The position numbers and the translations under genes are program-made. A DNA stretch of 64,000 nt from Rhizophagus clarus. Its lineage: Eukaryota; Glomeromycota; Glomeromycetes; Glomerales; Glomeraceae. Shown here one piece after another: positions 11,095 through 24,336 of this stretch. Each line of letters opens with the position of its first letter. The first letter of the stretch is position 1. The notes below the pieces were generated by a model. The model worked only from the letters and a program-made list of their open reading frames with translations. It searched no databases and was not told the origin of the DNA. The stretch spans positions 1,477,001-1,541,000 of the forward strand of contig BLAL01000228.1 in the NCBI GenBank assembly GCA_015698045.1, in the 5' to 3' direction.

Positions 11095-13477
11095 AAGAAA
11101 TGAAATCTCAATAATTTATTTGTGCTTTTATAATAAGATTTCTTGTATAACTTTATTAAGAAAAAAACCCTTAAATTGTAACGGTATTTTAATGAAAAGA
11201 TAATGTGAAATTGTTTTATTTACGACATTGAGCCATTATTCATGATCATTATTCGTTCTCCTATTTTAAATGAAAATGTCACTAAATAATTAAGGTAACT
11301 CTTTCGGGCACGTAAATGTTTTCACATTAAATGTAGCGCAACATAAGTTGTCGTATGATAAGACGGGTTTAAAGAAATAATGAAAAGGGAAATGCGAAAT
11401 GAATTTTGGTATGTGAATAAAAGAACAAATAAATAGAACAATTTTGAGATTTCTTTCAAAAATTATTCCTTTAATTAAAATATGGGAGATGACAAGACAA
11501 CGATTCGGCCAAAAACTTATAATTGATTTATTGGACGTCTAAATTACTTTTCACTGAACTTTTATAATCATTATAACTTAGATATATTTATGCATAGTGA
11601 CATTCTTTTACTGAATAAGCAACGTAAACGATCATCTTTACAAAATTATTTAATCAAAAATGAATCCCTATCATTGAAACAACATTTCATACTTACTCAT
11701 CTTTTATTGGAGATTATATAAGATTCCTTTTAAATATGTGGTAATGAAGGAGAACATATACTGTAATTGGAAAAGTTAATACACTCGTATTGATAAAACC
11801 AAAGAACGAAATCTTCACTTTATGGTATACCGATTTTACATCAAGCGAAATCCGCAAAAGAAGGTTATAGGCAATATAGGAACGATAGGACCGATCGGTC
11901 TTATATCGACCCTATAAAACAAAACTAATAATCTAAATATTTTCGTTAATCTCTCTAGAGATGATATACGCTTCTTATGAATTTGCAAATTATATTAAAA
12001 AACAATAGAATATTTTGGTAATTCTATATATCAGTACAATTTTGGTTAATATTTATTTTCTGCGCTTTGCACGACGAAAAGCTATTTACTATTTTAAAAG
12101 ATTTGGCAATGATATTTTAAATTGTTGAACGACAATCTTATTTTGTTGAAATAGTTAAAGTTTTTTTTTGGAACAGGAGTAGTACCAGATATTTCTGGAT
12201 AATTTTATTTAGTATGTATAAATAAATAATTTTAAAATAGTTATACATTATAAAGAAATATTATAAAAGTTCGGAGTCATACTACTATCTGTCGGACAAC
12301 ATCAACTAATATTATTTGGGAAACAAATATATTTGTTTTATGCATTAGATTTAACATTCGTTTTCTCAGAGTAGACAATGATCGGTAGGTAGCAAGTGCG
12401 TAATATAAAGTGGCAAAATTACATAATTACGTTACTCTCCTTTAAATAAAGGCACGGAACGTAAGATGAAATTTTTTTATTTTGTTACTTCCTAATATGG
12501 GACACGTGATCTTTACGACGGCAAATGCTAATAAAAATTCTTATAAAATAAATAAATAACAAAATAATCTATTTTATAGATTTTTTAACAACACATTTAT
12601 ATATATAACTGAAAACATTTATTAAAAATAAAGTCAATTTTAATAAACAATAAACAAACATTATTTCAATGAAATAGTTTCAAATACACATAAAAATACT
12701 AATTATTTCCTAAGTATTCAAAACTAGCATAACAATAATTAATATCTAAATTTCCAAGGTCTATTTAATATAAAAAAATGCTAAAAATATGCCATAAAGT
12801 GTGATATTGTTATTAATATTAAATCTGTTATAATAAAAATTAATGTTTGGGTGGTCCCGTATCTGCTGAACAATTTCATTTAAACTACTTGAGCTTGTTT
12901 CATTTAGCAAAAGCACTAAAACCACGCTGTAAAATTGAAAAATAAAATGTAATACGGTTTTTCTTAAAACAAAAACATTTAAACAATATTAATAAAAATT
13001 TACACACGTAAAATACTTGTTAAATGATTGTTATTAGTCACCAAGTCTTGCTTACTTGACTGAGGTGTCAAAATTAATATTATAAAATTTATGAAAAAAC
13101 GTGTTCATTGTAGGTTACCAAACTTAAGTTCTCAGTGGGAATTATTTTTTTGTGATGGTAAGCTAAACAAATAAAGCTGATCACGTCACAAGGTCCTGTA
13201 AAAAATTTCACTTTACGTTACGTACCTTTGCTTTAGGCTTTTAGATTGTTTTTGTTTTGTATTTCTGTGTAACTATCTGTTACATACCTTATATTATTAT
13301 AGTAAGCACGTAAATCAACATGTGATCTTATTATACTTTACGTTACTCGCTTAGCCAATTTACGTTACTCACTTTCTACACAATAAAATTCCATTGTCAC
13401 ATTTTTTTGGAATTGCTATTATTTTTTTTTTCAAATTAGAAAAAAAAAAAAAATAAAAAATAAAGAATTTATATATC
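11095..13477. other. Intergenic DNA between the EF1G chimera and the BTB-TLDc gene
   Basis: No open frame is supported. The 11-mer TTACGTTACTC occurs at 12427, 13338 and 13360 on the top strand, with a related CTTTACGTTACG at 13211; the two nearest copies are 110-140 bp upstream of the next start codon. Homopolymer A/T runs lead directly into that start codon. Confidence 0.6.
12427..13370 (+). promoter_or_regulatory. Repeated TTACGTTACTC motif upstream of the BTB-TLDc gene
   Basis: Three exact copies of TTACGTTACTC lie at 12427-12437, 13338-13348 and 13360-13370, and a partial one at 13211-13220. The pair near 13.35 kb sits 108-140 bp before the ATG at 13478. An 11-mer containing CG repeated three times within 1 kb of such AT-rich sequence is unlikely by chance. 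Binding of a factor is unproven. Confidence 0.35.
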
Positions 13478-14976
13478 ATGGCAGCACATTTTTTTGCAAC
13501 ATTAAGTCAAAATTACATTGAACTATTAGAAGATGATGAATATTACGATATTACGATTGAAGTTGGTGAAGACCCTTATGTAAAAATATTTCGTGCACAC
13601 ATGAATATTTTGTGTTATCGTTCTCCATATTTACGACGAGTTTTGGCTACCAATAAAAAGAATAATGATGGTACCTTGGCTCATATTAAGTTGCCAAAAA
13701 TTTCACCAGAAATATTTGAAATTATTTTGATGTAAGTTATAACAGATAAAGAAATAATTAAACGTTTAAAATTGCTTTGCAATTTAATTTATAATTATTA
13801 AAATTTAGGTATATTTATGGTGGTATTCTTTCATTGAATGAGCAAGTTCCTTCAGACATTCTGAAAGTTTTGGTTGCTGCTGATGAACTTTGCCTTCAAG
13901 AGTTAACTTACTATTTACAAAAGTATTTAATTGAAAATAAATCGGAATGGATGATGCAAAATTTTGAACTTGCTCATCAAACAAGTTTTCAATCTGATAA
14001 TTTAGTAGGAATTCAACAATTTTGTACGAATTTAATGGCTAAATCTCCCGAAAAAATATTCAATTCATTTGATTTTACTTCACTTTCTGAAAAATCTTTG
14101 ATTAAACTTATTAAAAGTGATAATTTACAAATGAAAGAAATTGAAGTTTGGGAATATGTATTAAAATGGGGACTTGCACAAAATCCAACTCTTATTCTAG
14201 ATCCTGATACTTGGAAAGATGATGATTTCGATGCAATGAAAAATACTTTACAACATTGTTTGCCTTTAATCAGATTTTATTGTTTATCATCCAAAGAATT
14301 TGTACAAAAAGTTCGTCCATACAAGAAGCTTTTAAACCATCAACTTTATGAAGATTTAGTAAATTCTTATATGGATCCTGATAATGAACCAACTGAAAAC
14401 ATATTACTTCCTAGAAATATTAGAATCAATTCAAAGATTATTGATTTAAGGATTATTTCAACTATTTCAAGATGGATTGATAAAAAGAGTATTGATAACA
14501 AATTCGCTTATATTAGAGAATTATATCTACCATATGAATTTAAATTATTATTAAGAGGAAGTCAAGATGGGTTTACTCCTAACAAATTTCATGAATTATG
14601 TGATGGTAAGTCTCATACTGTTACTTTTATTAAAGTAAGGGGAACAAATGAAATTATTGGTGGATATAATCCTTTAATATGGAAATCTTCTAATGAATGG
14701 GGAGTAACAAATGATAGTTTTATTTTTTCTTTCAATAGTAATGATATCTTTTTTAATGAAGCAATTATTAGTAATATAGAAGTTACAAATTCTGCATTAT
14801 ATTTTAATCGTATGGGTGGACCATATTTTGGAGATGATATTATCATATATTCCTCCAATGAATACACAAATTATGATGATATTTATTATCAATGGAAACA
14901 TTATGAAAAAAGAATAAGAAACAACGGTAATTTTACTATAGAAGATTATGAAATATTTCAACTTATTAGAAAATAG
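13478..14976 (+). CDS. BTB-BACK-TLDc domain protein
   Basis: Two exons, 13478-13731 and 13809-14976, predict 473 aa. The N-terminal BTB/POZ domain (residues 1 to about 105) has EDDEYYDITIEVGED, FRAHMNILCYRSPYLRR and YIYGG across the intron. A BACK domain follows (about 110-230, closing WEYVLKWGLAQNP). The C-terminal TLDc domain covers about 295-473, with LLLRGSQDGF, FHELCDGK, TVTFIKV, IIGGYNPL and DSFIFSF. This is the standard architecture of the large BTB-TLDc family of arbuscular mycorrhizal fungi. BTB-BACK proteins generally bind Cullin-3 and present substrates for ubiquitination; the TLDc role is not known here. The phase-2 intron sits at the same place, just before YIYGG, in all paralogues in this window. 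An AATAAATAAA run at about 15009 could serve polyadenylation. The frame is intact, so this is the best reference copy for its broken neighbours. Confidence 0.93.
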
Positions 14977-15533
14977 GGTTAGATTTATGATTTTTCATTT
15001 ATGTTCATAATAAATAAATTCTGATAAACATTATGCGATATTAAGAATTTCATGTACAATTTATGAAGCAATGTATATTAGTATCACTCCATATTAAATT
15101 ACTAACAATTTAACACGAAGATCGAACTTTATCATAGATTACCCTGGATAATCCGAGCTAAACTCAATACTAAGAAAGTTTAACGCACCAAAGCCAGTAG
15201 ATTTGATGGTAGCCCTAAATATTTACAATACAACTAAATTTAATTATTATTATTCCAAATTCACTTTGATATCCGAGATTATTAATTTACTAGGCAAGGG
15301 CGTAAAGTCTTTCAATTTATGAAGATATAATATTAAACTCAATAATAATATACTGTATTGTGCCTGTTGGAACGTAAATATCATTATTTATATTGAAAAG
15401 TGATGTTTTCTAATATCAATGTTCATGTGCTTTGTCTATTTTATGTGAATAATTTAAAATTTATGTATAATAAATAACTGTAAGTTTATTTTCAGTTGTA
15501 TAATGGGCATAATATTTACTAACTTTGATTACA
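14977..15533. other. Intergenic gap between convergent BTB-TLDc copies
   Basis: This is the shared 3-prime flank of a plus-strand gene and a minus-strand pseudogene. It contains AATAAATAAA-type polyadenylation-like words near 15009 and 15470 and nothing else I can name. Confidence 0.6.
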
Positions 15534-16739
15534 TTATTTCTTTATGATTAGAAAAACTTCATAATCTTCTATAATGAATTTATCATCACTATCCCGTATT
15601 TGTTTTTCGTAAAAATGTTTTTCACAGTAGACCACATCGTAGTCACTAGTTTCGTTGGAAGCATTATATATAACAATATCATGGCCGAACTTTGGCCCAC
15701 AACTGTAGTGATTAGACAATGCGTAATCTACATTTTTTACATTACTTAAAATTGCATCTTTAAAATTGCTTTTATTTTTAAAAGAAAATATAAAACTATT
15801 TTTAGCTTTACCCCAAGTATTTGAAGAATTCCATTTTAAAGGATTATACCCACCAACGATTTCTTCCGCTCCTTTTATTTTAATAAATATAACGGTATTA
15901 GGTTTATTATCGCATAATTCATGGAATTTTTTAGGTGTGAATCCATCTCGACTTCCTCTTAGTAATAATTCTAATTTATATGGTAAATATGATTCTTTAA
16001 AATTGTTATCATTAATATCAACTTTATCTATCCATCTTGAAATAGTTAAAACAATACCAGAATCTACGATTAATGAATCAATAACTTCATCAATAATTTC
16101 ATTAATCATAATATTTCTAGGACGTTGAATGTTGTGAGATGATACACTATCAGGTTCCAAATAAAAGTTTAATAAATTATCATAAAGTTGTTGATTTACA
16201 AGTTTTCGATATGGGCGAACTTTTTGTGAGAATTCTTTTGATGATAAACAAAAAAATCTAACCAAAGGTAAACAATGTTGTAGAGTATTTCTCATCATTT
16301 TAAAATCATCTTTAGACCAAGATTTAGGATCCGGAATAAGAGTTGGATTTTGCGCAAGACCCCACTTTAATTTCAATCATTAAAAGTGACAATTTACAAA
16401 TGAAAGAAATTGAAGTATAGGAACATGTATTAAAGATTTTTCAGAAAGTGAAGTAAAATTTAATGATTTAAGAATTTTTTCAGGAGATTGAATCACTAAT
16501 GTTGTATAAAATTCTTGAAGTTTTGATAAATTATTAGAACGTGAGCTAATTTGTTGAGTAAATTCAAAATGTTGTTCTAACCATTCGGACTTATTTTCAA
16601 TTAAATATTTTTGTATATAATCGACTAGTTCTTGAAGATTAAGCTCATCTGCAGTAGCTAAAACTTTAAAAATGTCTATTTCATCCAATGAAAGAATGAA
16701 ATCTACTAATGTTTTCATATATTTATAAATTTGTTTCAT
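15534..16739 (-). pseudogene. BACK-TLDc pseudogene with an internal micro-inversion
   Basis: The minus strand encodes a near-complete TLDc half (15534-16370: LLLRGSRDGF, FHELCDNK, IVGGYNPL, FIFSF) and a BACK half (16435-16715: KVLATADELNLQELVDYIQKY). The roughly 60 bp between them (about 16375-16432) runs in the wrong direction. Read on the plus strand, it matches the sense strand of the BACK core of the gene at 35862 (IIKSDNLQMKEIEV then EHVL), with TAG replacing a conserved Trp codon. The inverted piece is bounded by CTTTAAT and ATTAAAG, a 7-bp inverted repeat. The BTB exon is missing and the residues replacing YIYGG are degenerate. It is closer in sequence to the 35.9-37.4 kb copy than to the adjacent intact gene. 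Confidence 0.85.
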
Positions 16740-19700
16740 TCCATCATCTATAATTTTCTGAACTTAACTTTAACAAACTGAAATTTTTTTTAATTTTTAG
16801 TCTAAAACATATAATTTCTGTCTAATAATACCCACTCAGACCTAATTCATGATATATTGGCTGATATTTTGTATTATCAACTATGTTCCACTTTTTCTAC
16901 TTAAAAGATTAAAGATATAACTTTTAACTCAAGCATAATATTTTGAACTATTCCACTCCTATTCTCGTCATTTGAAAATATATCAATATATTCCATATCA
17001 TCTGTATCTTTTTTTTTATTATTATCGATCATAAGGCACAATTCTGATAAGCGAAATTCGTATGTTATTTGAAATGCAGACTATAAACTCTCTAGTGACT
17101 TCGAATCATAAAATTACACAAAATCTGTTTAATAAAAGGTGGAATAACATTAATTGATCTCGTCGAATGCCTATCTAAAAAAAAAGAATAGTTATAGTAA
17201 GAAATAATGTATTTATTATAAATTTATACTCGGTATACTCTATATACAAAATATGATATTCTATAATCAATAATACAAAATTATGATAAGATAATCTACT
17301 CAACCTACAAGGATAGCTCCTTGCACTTTCCTAGAAATAATTTCCCAGGAAAGAGTAGTAAACCATAATATATATGATTCATACTATACTGAATGATGAG
17401 GCCTGATCCTCGCTTTTTGTTGTCATAGTAATATCAAAATTCATTAACACAGTCAGAATAAATGACGGATCGATCCTTGTTTATCGTTATTCATAGTATT
17501 AGATGAACATTATGTAATTTGAATTTGAATAAAATATACCTTTGTTTATAATATTATCGTTCTTAATGATAATTTATTAACATGCAATGCTAATTTTTTG
17601 GCGCTTATATTCTTATTTTACAGCAAATAATAATAAATTAAGTAGCTATTCCTGCTGATCTACTACAGATAAGGAAATTGAAGTTCGGCGGATGTTTCGA
17701 TCAAAGGAAAAGGTAATATTACTGTTGACTAGTATGTTCCATGAATGATTGAAAGTAGGCTGACTGATTCCCTAATTTCAGAATATTGCCCCATAATGAC
17801 AATGTGAATATACATTTTTAGGTAGCTTGATAATAATAGGAAGCAACAAAAGATATATTACAAATACTTTAATGAGGTAAATGATACTTATCAGTAGCAG
17901 CAGGCAGCAAGCGCTTGTCGCTCAGTTCTTATCAGTTGGAAATCTCTCTCAAACTTGTACATAGGTTTTAAAATCAATCGTAAAACATTATTTATGCGAT
18001 GTTACCCTCTTTAATATCTTTACGTAATTATTAACCTCAATTTTATCCTTTATCTCAAGATAGACTCTTGTTTATGAAACTTTAGGTGAATTTGAGATCT
18101 TCAATGGTGTAACAATGATAGTTTATCACAAACTTCAAATACAAAATCATTATATGAAGTCTTCCTAGGAATGTACAATTTAATGACACTTTCATTTTGG
18201 AAATAATTATATAAAGTGGTATGAAAAAGAAACTTTTTTTTTTTTGTTATTTTTTTAGAGAAAGACTTTTGAGAAAATTCGGGTTGAGAATGTAAATATA
18301 CTCGTAAAAAATTTTCTCTGACTAATAAAAAAGTTGTTTCAGATTGAAAAAAAGTAAAAAAAAAAAAAATAGTGAAAAAAATTAATTTATCAGGAAAATC
18401 ATAAAATTATTTTCTATAGTAATCCATTATTCGTAATTTTTTTCTAATAAAAGGCAACAAAGATAACACAGAGTCAGAAATCAATATCACAAAGCCACGC
18501 CTACTATACGCGTTTTTTCCAAAATCAAGAACAAAGAGTTAGAATTATCAAGAGTGGAAGATGTTAAGAAAAGCTTGGAAAATTAGAGAGATGGAAATGT
18601 TTTTAATATGAAAATTGTAAAAAGAGTAAGGTAGTCAATAAAGTCGTACAAGAGGAAAGCAAAAGGTTTGTGACACAGATACTGAAATAGACAGTGCTGA
18701 CTTTTCCTGTCGTTTAAGTGGAATGTATAAACTGGTCTCGAGACAAATGAAAAAGTTATTTTAAACAAAGGCTAATTAGGAAATGAAGCTTAAATTTAGG
18801 CTTAATCAAAACATACTCATTATCACTAAAATACAAATAACCTTTGTAATTCTATTTTCAAATTTATTTCATTGGTCTCTAACAATATGATTACTGTATA
18901 TAAAGCTATTTTAAACTTCTTTCAATATTTCTTTGTATTTTCGTAATTTAAACTTTATTATTATCTCTTTTAAACTTTTGTAATTGACTGGAGCGAAGCA
19001 AAGGACTGAAAGGTGATGTTTAATTAAGGTCACGTGGTTATATCCGTTACGTCCTTTAATTTTGTGCTACATTAGTAAACAATAAAAATAGATTTGCAAT
19101 ACATTAAATGTAACACAATATAATACATATTTTGCTCTGGACTCTCAACTGTTTCCGTGCTATGTGAATTGTATAACCATTGTAAGTTATTTACCCCTGA
19201 ATATGATAACTATTCATTTATTTAATATATATGCGAAATGTCTCTAACTTACAACTTTTGATACTTGACATTCTAAAAGCTGATGTTCAAGAGTAGATTA
19301 GTGTCAGTGAGGACTGTGTATTGTCAAAATTGCATGATTATTGGCGCATTATTGGCTTCTCGGGTCAGTTTTTAACAATTATCTCCTAAAACATGTATTA
19401 AAGAAACTATGTTAAAAATAATAATAAAAAAAAAATATTCAATAATTATATCATACTTCTTTATTAAAAATATGTTAAAATACATTAATGTGTATACTTT
19501 TCATATGATGAAACTAATATATAACTACTCTTTGTAGACAGTTATTATGGATACATAATATTCTTAATTTATAGCCTTTTTTTTAAAAAAAAAAAGATGT
19601 CATAAACAGTTTCTTAAAGTCATAAATAACGTTTTCTAATAAAAAATAAACTTAAAGTGCCTAATATTGATTTTTTTATCATAAATACTGATATAAAATT

Positions 19701-20120
19701 GCTGAAGGAGTTTTTTTTCTCCTTTAACGACGTTCAAATGTATTTAGAAGACTTAAACATAACGAAGAGATGTAACGGTCACCATATTTCAAGAATGACA
19801 TTTTTTAATTGGCTGAATTTTTAATTGCATTCATAGTAAAACATGTGAATTTTACGTGTTGTTTATTATTGTGTAACAAACGAGTTGTTCCCCTCACCCC
19901 TAAATAACTTACGGATGCATTCATTACTTGTTTAACCTGATAATGTTTGTGCAATAATAAACAAGAAGACGACAAATCCGCATAAGAATTTAAGATTATA
20001 AAAAATATGTACAACACAAAATACATAATTATATATTATCCTTAAGTTGGATAATATATTTTCGGTTGCTTTTTTGTTTTTTTTTAGTTATTCTATTAAT
20101 CTGAGTTCAAAAAGTCTTCA
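16740..20120. other. AT-rich intergenic DNA
   Basis: No convincing gene. A minus-strand frame of about 40 codons near 16910-17035 is coding-like but short and unrecognised. Two adjacent hairpins at about 17308-17354 (CAAGGA/TCCTTG and CTTTCCT/AGGAAAG stems) and a T8A11 tract at 19577-19595 are the only structures I noticed. Confidence 0.55.
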
Positions 20121-23100
20121 ATGAACGTATTAAAACTAATTAAGTCATATAAAAATTCATATAAAATATGTAAAAAATGTAATTATGAATGCTACGCAAA
20201 GCATTTTCAACAAAATTTCCAAAGTTGGACTAGGTGTAGTAATAGTATTGACAAATTTATTCAAGATACCCAGCTATCATGCCATTATAATATAAGCAAA
20301 GCATTTGAATGGATATCTTATGATAGATTAACTGACATTAAAGCTATTGCAAAAGGCTGGTATGAAGCAAATTGGATTGATGGGAATATGATTGATTGGG
20401 ATAGTAATAAACAAAATTGGAAAAGAGAAAATCAAAATATGATTGTAAATCTGAGATATTTAGAGTACAAAAATATTAATTCATTAGAATTTGTGAATGA
20501 GGTATAACAAATTTACATTATATTAAATCGTTTTATTCATTATTATTATTTTTTTTTTCTTTACTAATAAATTATATTTGTAGACCAGTAATGTTTACGG
20601 AATAACACAGGATCCAGAAACAAAAAATTATATAATAATTATTGGCGTTGATTGTAAAAAATGTAATCATAATCATGTATGTTATGCAAGATATTTTTTA
20701 TTAAATTTTGAAAATTGGACTAGTGGTAATTACGATATTGACAAATTTATTCAAAGTACTCAGCTATTATGTCATCATGATGTAAGAAAAGCATTAGAGT
20801 GGTTACCTTATGATAGATTAACTGACATTAAAGATATTGCAAAAGACTGGTACAGAGCAAATTGGATTGATGGGAATATGATTGATTGGGATAGTAATAA
20901 ACAAAATTGGAAAAGGGAAAATCAAAATATGATTGTAAGTCTGATATGTTTAGGGTACAAAAATATTAATTTATTAGAATTTGTGAATGAGGTATGGCAA
21001 ATTTACATTTTTAAAACGTTTTGTTTATTCATTTATTTTTTACTAATAAATTATATTTGTAGATTAGCGTCGCTTACGGGATAACACAGGATCCAGAAAC
21101 AAAAAATTATATAATAGTTTTAAGTGATGATTGTAAAAAATGTAATCATAATCGTGTATGTTATAGAAGAAATTTTTTACTAAATTTTAAAAATTGGACC
21201 AGTGGTAATTATGATATTGACAAATTTATCCAAAGTACTCAGCTATCATGTCATTATGATGTAAGAAAAGCATTAGAGTGGTTACCTTATGATAGATTAA
21301 CTGACATTAATGTTATTGCAAAAGACTGCCGGTATATAGCAAAATGGATTGATGGGAATATAATTGATTGGAATAGTAATACACAAAGTTGGATAAGAGA
21401 AAATCAAAATATGGTCGTGATGCTCGAAGAATTGAATAACCTAAAGAACATTGATTTAAAAATTATAAATATCAAGAAGGTATGATAAATCTATTTTTAT
21501 TGCAATTCTTTAAGTTTTGACTAATATATTGCATTTGTAGATTGGCAAAGTTTATGGAATAACTCAGGATCCACAAACAAAAAAATTCATAATGGTTTTG
21601 GGCGAATGTAAAGTATGTGACTCTATAGAACGATGTTATGCAAGATACTTCATACTAAATTTCGAAAATTGGACAAGTGGTAATAATGATATTGACAAAT
21701 TTATTCAAGATACTCAGCTATCATGTCATTTTGTTATAAGAAATGCATTAGAATGGATATCTTATGACAGATTTAATAAAATTAAATGTATTGCAAAAGG
21801 TAAATATGAAGCAAATTGGCTTGATGGAAATATGGTTGATTTGAAAAATAATATGCAAAATTTGGAAAGAGAAAATCAAAATATGAAAGTAATTCTGAAA
21901 GAATTCCATGATCTAGAAGATATTGAGTTTAAATTTATAAATAAGGTATTATAAATTCAGTTCATTTTTAATTAAAATATACTTATTAAATTTTAATTTT
22001 TTATTAATACGAATATATTAACATTATATTTATAGATTACTAGTAGTAAGTTTTATGGTATAACTCAGAATCCAGAAACAAAAAATTATATAATGGTTTT
22101 GAATAATACATATGATAAAAAATGTGAACATGATGAATGTATCTTAAAATATATTAAACAAAATTTCAAAAATTGGACTAGTGGTAATAATGATATTGAT
22201 AAATTTATTCAAGCTATTCAGCTATCATGTCATTGTAATATATATGATATATTCAATGTAATAGAATGGATACCTTATGATAGATTTTATAATATCAAAT
22301 ATATTGCAAAAGACAATGTATATAGAGCAAATTGGATTGATGGAAGTATAATTGATTGGGATAAAAAAGATCATAATTGGAAAAGAAAAAATCAAAGTAT
22401 TATGAAAGTAAACCTGAAACGTATAAATTACAACAATATTAAATTAGAATTTGTGAATGAGGTATGAAAATTTTATATTTTTTAAATTTTTTTTTTCTTT
22501 TTATTTTACTGATAAATAACTATATTTGTAGATTAATAAAGTTTATGGAATAACTCGAAATCCAGAAACAAAAAATTATATGATAGTTCTGAGTGGTAAT
22601 TTGAGTAATGGATGTAATGATGTATGTTATGCAATACATGCATATTTCAAAAAAAATTTCTGGAGATGGACTAGTGGTAATGAAAGCATTGATTATTTTA
22701 TTCGATATAATCAGCTATCAGTCCATTATGAAGTGAGCAAAGTATTAGAATGGATACCTTTTGACAGATTTTGTGATATTAAATATATCGCAAAAGGTGG
22801 GTTTGGCAGAGTATACAAAGCTTATTGGATTGATGGAAATATGATTTATTGGGATAATGATAAGGAAAATTGGAAAAGAGCAGGCCAAAAGCTTGTAGCT
22901 CTCAAAAGTTTAAATAATTCGGAGAATGTTACATCAGAATTTATGAATGAGGTATAGTTTATTTATTATTTAATGAAATTTTAAGATTTCTATTAATATC
23001 ATTATATTTTCACATAGATTATGTTACATGATGAATTAGACGATAGTTTATTTGTTACCGAATTATATGGAATAACTCAAGATCTAGAGACAAAGAATTA

Positions 23101-24336
23101 TATGTTAGTTTTGGAATATGCAGAAGATGGAAACTTACGGAATTATTTAGATACAAATTATAATAAATTAAATTTGAAAAGTAAAATCAAATATTTATAT
23201 AATATTGCAACTGGACTTGAAAATATTCATAGAAATGAAATTATTCATCGAGATTTACATATCGGAAATATATTAAAAAATAATGAAATTATTCTTATAT
23301 CTGATATGGGATTATGTAAACCTGCAGATTACAATCCATCAAAGAATACAAAAGGGAATACATATGGTGTTTTACCTTATATCGCACCTGAAATTTTACG
23401 AAGTCAGAGTTATACTAAAGCTGCTGATATTTACAGTTTTGGTATAATTATATATGAAGTTATTTCTGGATTACCTCCTTATCATAATTTAAGCCATGAT
23501 AATAATTTGGCAATGAAAATTTGTCTAGGACTTAGACCAATGTTCAATAATAAAGTTCCTCAATTAATTGTACATTTAATTAAAAGATGCTTAGATGCAA
23601 ATTTATCAAATCGACCAACAGCAATAGAAATTAGAGATGAAATATGGGAGTTTTTAAATGATACCTCACAAAATCAATTTGATGAAAAAATTAATTATAA
23701 TTTACCAGCTAAAAAATTTAATTTTAATAAATTTTCCGAGTCAAAAAATTCTGATGAATATTACGGACAAAATAATGATATAATAAACAATAAATTTTCA
23801 GGTATTAACCAATGAATTATTTTTAATTTTTGAAAATATTTAATATTAATTTATTTTATTTTTTTAAATAGAATCATTAAAATATAATTTTCTAAATGAA
23901 AATGATGGAAACTTAAATAAGAATTTACAAAAACAAGTTGATGAAAAAATCAATGATAATTTACCGATTAGTAATAACTCTTTAACTAGCTCATTATACA
24001 CGATACATTCAGAAGCTATTTACACAAGTAGATCACTTGATTTTCTTGATAACCTTCCTGAGCCAAAAAATTCTGATGATTATTATGAACAAAATGATAA
24101 TATAATAAGCAATGAATTCTCAGGTATTAATTGATGAATTATTAACTTAAAATATATTTAATATTAACATAATTCAATTTTAAATAGAATCATTAAAATT
24201 TAATTTTTTAAATGAAAATGGCGAAAATGGTAAATTTTTAATTCAAATGTGGCATTACTATTCACAATTCCTATTTAAAATATTTCTCCGTTTTTTAGAT
24301 AAAAGTAGGAAATTTAAAGGTAAAGAAAAAGTTTAA
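20121..24336 (+). CDS. Kinase K1: six tandem N-lobe modules and one catalytic domain
   Basis: Nine exons: 20121-20501, 20584-20991, 21063-21479, 21541-21945, 22036-22461, 22532-22951, 23018-23801, 23872-24123, 24188-24336; no internal stops, 1213 aa. Exons 1-6 are paralogous phase-0 units of 381-426 nt. Units 2-6 start with YGITxxPETKNY (beta4-beta5-hinge of a kinase), and all continue through a Cys-containing spacer, the motif WTSGN..ID.FIQ and EW.(P/S)YDR, to a beta1-beta3-alphaC block ending in NE or K(K). Units 1-5 lack the Gly-rich loop and the Lys of VAIK. Unit 6 has both (AKGGFGRVY, LVALKSL). Exon 7 adds the C-lobe: IIHRDLHIGN, SDMGLC (Asp of DFG kept), YIAPEIL, YSFGIIIYE. Exons 8 and 9 repeat a tail unit starting ESLK(Y/F)NFLNEN. 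A Ser/Thr or Tyr-like kinase with one active site is predicted; the role of the repeats is unknown. Confidence 0.88.

Noticed and set aside
14613-14867. Minus-strand frame inside the BTB-TLDc gene
   Set aside because: Shadow of the real plus-strand coding sequence.
15766-16128. Plus-strand frame of 120 codons
   Set aside because: Antisense shadow of the minus-strand TLDc pseudogene.
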